Assembly: GCF_014170305.1 (NCBI RefSeq)
Contig: NZ_LZZT01000038.1
Coordinates: forward strand, 29,111-93,110
Length of the DNA: 64,000 nucleotides
Direction: 5' to 3'
Source: Achromobacter sp. UMC71
GTDB taxonomy: Bacteria; Pseudomonadota; Gammaproteobacteria; Burkholderiales; Burkholderiaceae_B
In this document: positions 60,284 to 64,000 of the stretch, piece by piece
Numbering within the stretch: the stretch's first letter is position 1
Layout of the letters: every line of letters begins with the position of its first letter
Made by a program: the position numbers and the translations under genes
The notes under the pieces: model-generated
The model's input: only the letters and a program-made list of their open reading frames with translations
What the model was told of the DNA's origin: nothing
The model's database searches: none

Positions 60284-60313
60284 AAGGGGCGCAGCTCAGG
60301 CTGCGCCCCTTTT
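60284..60313 (+). terminator. Rho-independent terminator after fpr
   Basis: AAGGGGCGCAGC-TCAG-GCTGCGCCCCTT is a 12-base-pair stem with a 4-base loop followed by TT, giving a run of four T including the end of the stem. Between the convergent fpr and flavin-oxidoreductase genes, so it can act in both directions. Confidence 0.8.
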
Positions 60314-60347
60314 GCATGGCAGACGCACGATGAATGCCTGAATGGCG

Positions 60348-61460
60348 TTACTTCACGACGCGTGGGGCGCGTCGCAGCCGTGCTGCGTTGGCCAGGTCGG
60401 CAATGGGCGAGAGCAGCGCCGGATCAAACGCCTCCAGCGCCTGGCCGTTGCGCAGGCGCTGGGGCCAGTCGGCATGCGTCAGTGCCCCCCGGCCCAACGA
60501 CACCAGGTCCGCCTCGCCGCGCTCGACCATGCCCAAGGCGTGCGCCGGGGCATGCAGGGCGCCGTTGGCGATCACGGGCACGGCCCCGTGTTGCCGGGCA
60601 AGCGCAGCAAGGCTCGCGCCCGCGCCAAATGCCGGCCGCCAGGCTTCGAATTCTGTCGTATGCAGGTAGTCGAGGCCCGCGGCTGACAGCGTCGCGAAGA
60701 TGACCGCGGCCTCCGATTCGCCTTCCGCCCATTTGTGGGTGAAGTCGTTGACCTTGCCCTGCGACACGCGGTAGCCCACCGTGAAGGCGGGTCCAACGGC
60801 CTGGCGCACGGCCTGGATCGTCTCGACACCCAGGCGCAGGCGGTGGGCGAGCGGGCCGCCATAGCCGTCGGTGCGCTGGTTGCTGTAGTCCGTCAGGAAT
60901 TGGTCCAGCAAGTAGCCGTTCGCGCCGTGGATTTCCACGCCATCGAAACCGGCCTGTTGCGCCCGGACCGCCGCGCGGGCGAATGCCTGCACCGCATCGT
61001 TGATTTCCGCGAGCGACAGCGCGTCGGGCAGCCGGTAGGCGCCTTCCCCACGGTAAAAGCGCATCTGCTGGCCCTTGGGCTGGACCGCCGACGGGCCTTT
61101 GGCGTTCGGCCGATGGGGATTGCCTTGCGAGATGGCACCGGCGTGCATGAGCTGGGCGATGAGGCGGCCGCCGTTTGCGTGAACGCGCTCCACGGCCGGC
61201 CGCCATGCCTCGCGCTGGGCATCGCTGGCCAGACCGGGCTGGAACAGATAGCCCTGTGCGTACGCTTTGTCGGTGTAGATGCCCTCGGTGATGACCAGGC
61301 CGAACCCGCCAGCGGCGAAATCACCGTAGTAATCCGCCATCCGGGCCGTGGCCAGGCCATCGGCCGTGGCGCTGACCCGCGTCATCGGCGCGACGGCCAG
61401 ACGGTTTGCCAGCCGCAGCGCGCCCAGGGCGACCGGGTCGTAAAGCGTCGATGAGGCCAT
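60348..61460 (-). CDS. NADH:flavin oxidoreductase, Old Yellow Enzyme family
   Basis: A 370-residue FMN-binding TIM-barrel enzyme. Visible features: NRLAVAPMTR near the N-terminus (FMN), LIAQLMHAGAIS, the catalytic substrate-binding pair in GVEIHGANGYLLDQF (His and Asn), SNQRTDGYGG and the phosphate site LVSLGRGALTHADW. Such enzymes reduce activated C=C bonds of enals, enones or nitro compounds. It starts one base after the stop of the RidA gene, so the two are one operon, probably controlled by the divergent LysR. AGGA lies 8 bases before the ATG. Confidence 0.9.
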   Translation of the reverse strand: MASSTLYDPVALGALRLANRLAVAPMTRVSATADGLATARMADYYGDFAAGGFGLVITEGIYTDKAYAQGYLFQPGLASDAQREAWRPAVERVHANGGRLIAQLMHAGAISQGNPHRPNAKGPSAVQPKGQQMRFYRGEGAYRLPDALSLAEINDAVQAFARAAVRAQQAGFDGVEIHGANGYLLDQFLTDYSNQRTDGYGGPLAHRLRLGVETIQAVRQAVGPAFTVGYRVSQGKVNDFTHKWAEGESEAAVIFATLSAAGLDYLHTTEFEAWRPAFGAGASLAALARQHGAVPVIANGALHAPAHALGMVERGEADLVSLGRGALTHADWPQRLRNGQALEAFDPALLSPIADLANAARLRRAPRVVK

Positions 61461-61461
61461 T

Positions 61462-61857
61462 TCAACGGTCCTCGGCATTCGGTACGACCGCGATCGCTTC
61501 GATTTCGATCATCGCCTCGGGCGTGTACAAGGCGCGGATCTCGGCGATCGTGTCGGCGGGGTAGGGCGCGGCGAAGAACTCGCGACGCAGCGTCACGACA
61601 TCGTCGAAGTGGCCCATATCGGTCACGAAGATGGTGACCTTGACGACATCCTTCAGGCTGGCGCCACCGGCCTGCAGCGCCCGGCGCAGGTTCGCAAAGG
61701 CTTGCCGCCCCTGCGCCAGGAAGCCGCCCTGCACGATCTTGCCATTCTCGCCGGCGCCGGCCTGACCCGAGATGAACAGCCAGCCATTGGCCTTGATGCC
61801 CTGCGACAGCAGGAACGGCTCGTAGGGGTCCGGCTGGGTGATGACACGTTCGATCAT
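61462..61857 (-). CDS. RidA-family protein
   Basis: A 131-residue RidA protein (GWLFISGQAGAGENGKI, then KDVVKVTIFVTDMGHFDDVV and the C-terminal MIEIEAIAV). The usual catalytic Arg before the last strand is absent, as in the other RidA-like proteins of this window, which suggests a specialised enzyme acting in the same pathway as the OYE-family partner. First gene of the operon, divergent from the LysR at 61999. Confidence 0.87.
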   Translation of the reverse strand: MIERVITQPDPYEPFLLSQGIKANGWLFISGQAGAGENGKIVQGGFLAQGRQAFANLRRALQAGGASLKDVVKVTIFVTDMGHFDDVVTLRREFFAAPYPADTIAEIRALYTPEAMIEIEAIAVVPNAEDR

Positions 61858-61998
61858 GATTAGTTTCTCTCATTTGTTAGGACCGCCGGATGTGGCGGAT
61901 AACGAGACGATACGGACGCGTGCCGGGCGCGACAAAGGTTCATTTATCAGTCGTCAGGTGAGATAATTTCATTCATATCAAACACCGTGCCGGCACTC

Positions 61999-62883
61999 AT
62001 GCATCGACGCTTCCTGCCGCTTTCCGCGCTACGCGCCTTCGAGGCCGCCGCCCGCTTGGGCAGTTTCAAGGCTGCGGCCGAAGAACTCGCCGTCACGCCT
62101 ACCGCCGTCAGTCACCAGATCAGGGGGCTGGAGCAACAGGTCGGCGCGGCGCTCTTTACCCGGCAGGTCCGGCGCGTCGCGCTGACCGATGCAGGCGCGC
62201 TTCTGTACCCCGTGCTGCGCGATGGCTTCGATGCCTTCCAGGCCGCGCTGGAACGGCTGACCGAAGCCCGGCAGCGGCCCCAGGTGGTCATCTCGGCGAC
62301 CAACGCGTTCACGGCGAAATGGCTCTTGCCCAGGATGGGCGCTTTCCGCCGCGACCTGGCGGGCATCGATCTGCAAGTCCAGGCCTCGGACGAGATCGTC
62401 GACCTGCGTTCGACCGCCGTTGACATCGCCATCCGCTACGGCCGGGGGCCTTATCCCGGCCTGACCGTCGAACCGCTCTTCACGGACCGCTTCGCGCCTG
62501 TTGCCAATCCGCGGCTCGGCGTGCGCACGGTCGAAGACCTGGCCCGGTGGCCGCTGATCTACTTCGAGTGGCGGCGGCACCATCCGGACAATCCCACCTG
62601 GAAGCGCTGGTTTGCCGACGCGCAGCGTCCGGAGGAATCGCCGGCGGGCGAGCTGCGGTTTTCGGATGAAGGGCATGCCATCCAGGCGGCCGTCGCGGGA
62701 GAGGGCATCGCCTTGGTCAGCCAGGCGCTGGTCGCCCAGGAACTGGCGGCAGGCCAGCTGCATCAGCCCTTCGGGCCGAGCATCGACGGGCACACGTATC
62801 ACGTGGCCATCAGCGCCGAGCGGTCGCTGCCGCACGGCGCGCGTGCTGTGCTGGCCTGGCTGAAAGCGCAGGCCGCGGTGTGA
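61999..62883 (+). CDS. LysR-family regulator, GcvA-like subgroup
   Basis: A 294-residue LysR protein. MHRRFLPLSALRAFEAAARL and the helix-turn-helix AAEELAVTPTAVSHQIRGLE are of the GcvA/AmpR-like subgroup, as are VDIAIRYGRGPYPGL and LIYFEWRR. The start is uncertain: the GTG at 61987 and the ATG at 61999 are both possible and no clear ribosome-binding site is seen. Divergent from the RidA/OYE operon and its likely regulator. Confidence 0.88.
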   Translation: MHRRFLPLSALRAFEAAARLGSFKAAAEELAVTPTAVSHQIRGLEQQVGAALFTRQVRRVALTDAGALLYPVLRDGFDAFQAALERLTEARQRPQVVISATNAFTAKWLLPRMGAFRRDLAGIDLQVQASDEIVDLRSTAVDIAIRYGRGPYPGLTVEPLFTDRFAPVANPRLGVRTVEDLARWPLIYFEWRRHHPDNPTWKRWFADAQRPEESPAGELRFSDEGHAIQAAVAGEGIALVSQALVAQELAAGQLHQPFGPSIDGHTYHVAISAERSLPHGARAVLAWLKAQAAV

Positions 62884-62921
62884 CGCCCCATTGGCGAACG
62901 CCAAGCAACGTTCGGCTTCAT

Positions 62922-62958
62922 GACCTCGGCGGGCGCGCTCACGGCGCCCGCCGAGGTC
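62922..62958. terminator. Long hairpin between convergent genes
   Basis: A perfect 15-base-pair stem (GACCTCGGCGGGCGC / GCGCCCGCCGAGGTC) with a 7-base loop, followed by TTCC, lies between the LysR gene and the end of the last Bug gene. Probable bidirectional terminator despite a short T-run. Confidence 0.6.
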
Positions 62959-62990
62959 TTCCAGGTCATCGCATGGGCTTTGCCGGGTGC

Positions 62991-63959
62991 TTACTCCGGC
63001 TGGATACCCGCCTTCTTGATGATGTCGCCCCACTTCTTCGACTCGGCCTGCTGGAACTGGGCCAGTTCGTCGGGCGTGGACGTGGCAGGGTCGGTGCCGG
63101 TCTGGGCGTAGAACTGCTTGGCCGGCGCGGTCTGCGTGGCCTTAATCAGCAACTCGTTCAGACGCTTGATCACATCGGGCGGCGTGCCGGCCGGCGCGTA
63201 GGCCGCGAACCAGTAGCCCATTTCGTAGCCCGGCACGCCGGATTCGGCGATGGTGGGCACGTCGGGCGCCAGCGGCGAACGCGTCAGGCCGGTGACGCCC
63301 AGCGCGCGCAGCTTGCCGGACTTGACCTGGGGCAGGCCCGTAGCGGTGTCGGTGATCATCATGTCGATCTGTCCGCCGAGCAGGTCGGTGACGGCCAGTG
63401 GGTTGCTCTTGTAGGGGACATGCAGCAACTGCACGCCGGCCATCTGTTGCAGCAGTTCACCCGCGATGCGGCTGCTGGAGCTGCCGCTGCCAAAGCTCAG
63501 CTTGCCCGGCGACTGGCGTGCCTGGGCAAGGAAGTCGCCCACGGTCTTGGCCGGCGAGCCGGGGTTGACCACCATGATCTGGCCGCCCTTGCCCAACAGC
63601 GAGATGGGGGCGTAGTCCTTGACCGGATGGTAGGTCAGCGTCTTGTACAGATGCTCGTTGGCGGCGTGGGTGGTGTTGGTGGTGATCAGCACGGTGTAGC
63701 CGTCGGGCGCGGCGCGGGCCGCGGTGGCGGCGCCGATCATGGCGCTGGCGCCGGGCTTGTTCTCGATGACGACCGCCTGGCCGGTCTGCTCGGTGACGCC
63801 CTGGCCGATGGCGCGGCCGATCTGGTCGGTGGCGCTGCCGGCGGCAAAGGGCACGATGAAGGTAATGGGCTTGGCGGGGAAATTCTGGGCCTGGGCCATC
63901 GCGGTCAGCGGCAGGGCCGCCAGCAGCAGGGCCAGCCGGCCCTTCAGGGTAAAGCGCAT
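62991..63959 (-). CDS. Bug/TctC-family periplasmic receptor
   Basis: A 322-residue receptor with a signal peptide (MRFTLKGRLALLLAALPLTA, cleavage after AMA or AQA). Motifs: FIVPFAAGSATDQIGR, IENKPGASAMIGA, APDGYT, VPYKSNPLAVTDLLG and APDVPTIAESG. The G-G of the canonical A/P-G-G loop is here A-G-S-A, a small deviation. AGGAG lies about 8 bases before the ATG. The gene upstream of it lies outside the window, so its partner is unknown. Confidence 0.92.
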   Translation of the reverse strand: MRFTLKGRLALLLAALPLTAMAQAQNFPAKPITFIVPFAAGSATDQIGRAIGQGVTEQTGQAVVIENKPGASAMIGAATAARAAPDGYTVLITTNTTHAANEHLYKTLTYHPVKDYAPISLLGKGGQIMVVNPGSPAKTVGDFLAQARQSPGKLSFGSGSSSSRIAGELLQQMAGVQLLHVPYKSNPLAVTDLLGGQIDMMITDTATGLPQVKSGKLRALGVTGLTRSPLAPDVPTIAESGVPGYEMGYWFAAYAPAGTPPDVIKRLNELLIKATQTAPAKQFYAQTGTDPATSTPDELAQFQQAESKKWGDIIKKAGIQPE

Positions 63960-64000
63960 GGTGTTGTCTCCTGGGTGTGTTTTTTTATGGGGGTGGGGGT

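Noticed and set aside
1..64000. CRISPR arrays, tRNA or rRNA genes, insertion sequences, prophage genes
   Set aside because: I looked for regular spaced repeats, cloverleaf-type sequences, transposase or integrase motifs and terminal inverted repeats and found none.
63960..64000. T-run and G-run sequence at the window end
   Set aside because: It is simply the upstream region of the last Bug gene (ribosome-binding site plus a T7 and G-rich stretch); too short to interpret.

Overview
This window is a GC-rich (roughly two-thirds G+C by eye), gene-dense, accessory-metabolism stretch of a betaproteobacterial chromosome. The best guess is Alcaligenaceae (Bordetella/Achromobacter type). The main clue is seven Bug/TctC-type periplasmic receptors in 64 kb, a family greatly expanded in that group, together with eight LysR and two GntR/FCD regulators, each beside a small catabolic or transport unit. 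I saw no rRNA, tRNA, CRISPR array, transposase, phage gene or replication origin. Family assignments come from reading the protein sequences; no database search was run.

Layout. 1-1087: the end of an unknown gene and a GNAT acetyltransferase. 1131-5567: a sugar-acid-like unit (GntR regulator, IlvD/EDD dehydratase, RraA-like aldolase, Bug receptor) with a perfect 16-bp palindrome in the divergent promoter. 5568-6372: a less GC-rich insert with a gutted YhcG/DUF1016 nuclease remnant. 6388-9278: Bug receptor, DapA-like aldolase/lyase and a divergent GntR regulator. 9408-12596: Bug receptor, muconate cycloisomerase catB and a divergent CatR/BenM-type LysR. 12711-13707: an unknown membrane protein and a cysteine-rich protein. 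13794-16931: a 1045-residue CheB-CheR-PAS-HWE kinase. 17124-19167: a methyltransferase and a protein resembling the Bacillus spore transglutaminase Tgl. 19688-25387: small enzymes (two SnoaL-like proteins, quinone oxidoreductase, two RidA proteins, a DUF1801 protein) with two LysR regulators. 25461-28934: three cell-envelope or unknown proteins.

29073-37899: a minus-strand operon (RraA-like protein, 2-hydroxyacid dehydrogenase, Bug receptor) beside a LysR and a divergent FMN-dependent 2-hydroxyacid oxidase with a perfect T-N11-A LysR box; then another LysR, pyroglutamyl peptidase, an epoxide-hydrolase-like enzyme and a Bug receptor.

38023-51414: the most striking region, a same-strand sulfur island. 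It holds two tandem amino-acid binding proteins, an aminotransferase, two ABC permeases and an ATPase, a cysteine-dioxygenase-like cupin, a cystathionine beta-lyase-like PLP enzyme, a small VOC protein, a CysB-like regulator, a fusion of a cysteine-dioxygenase-like cupin with four rhodanese-like domains, an exported rhodanese and a YeeE/YedE (TsuA-like) thiosulfate-type transporter. The inferred role is import of an organosulfur amino acid, release or oxidation of its sulfur, and handling of the resulting sulfane sulfur.

51527-55389: LysR, two pirins and a Bug receptor. 55480-60254: an FbpABC-type ferric iron transporter and a ferredoxin-NADP reductase, with two Fur-like boxes in the divergent promoter. 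60348-63959: an OYE-family flavin reductase with a RidA protein, a divergent LysR and the last Bug receptor.
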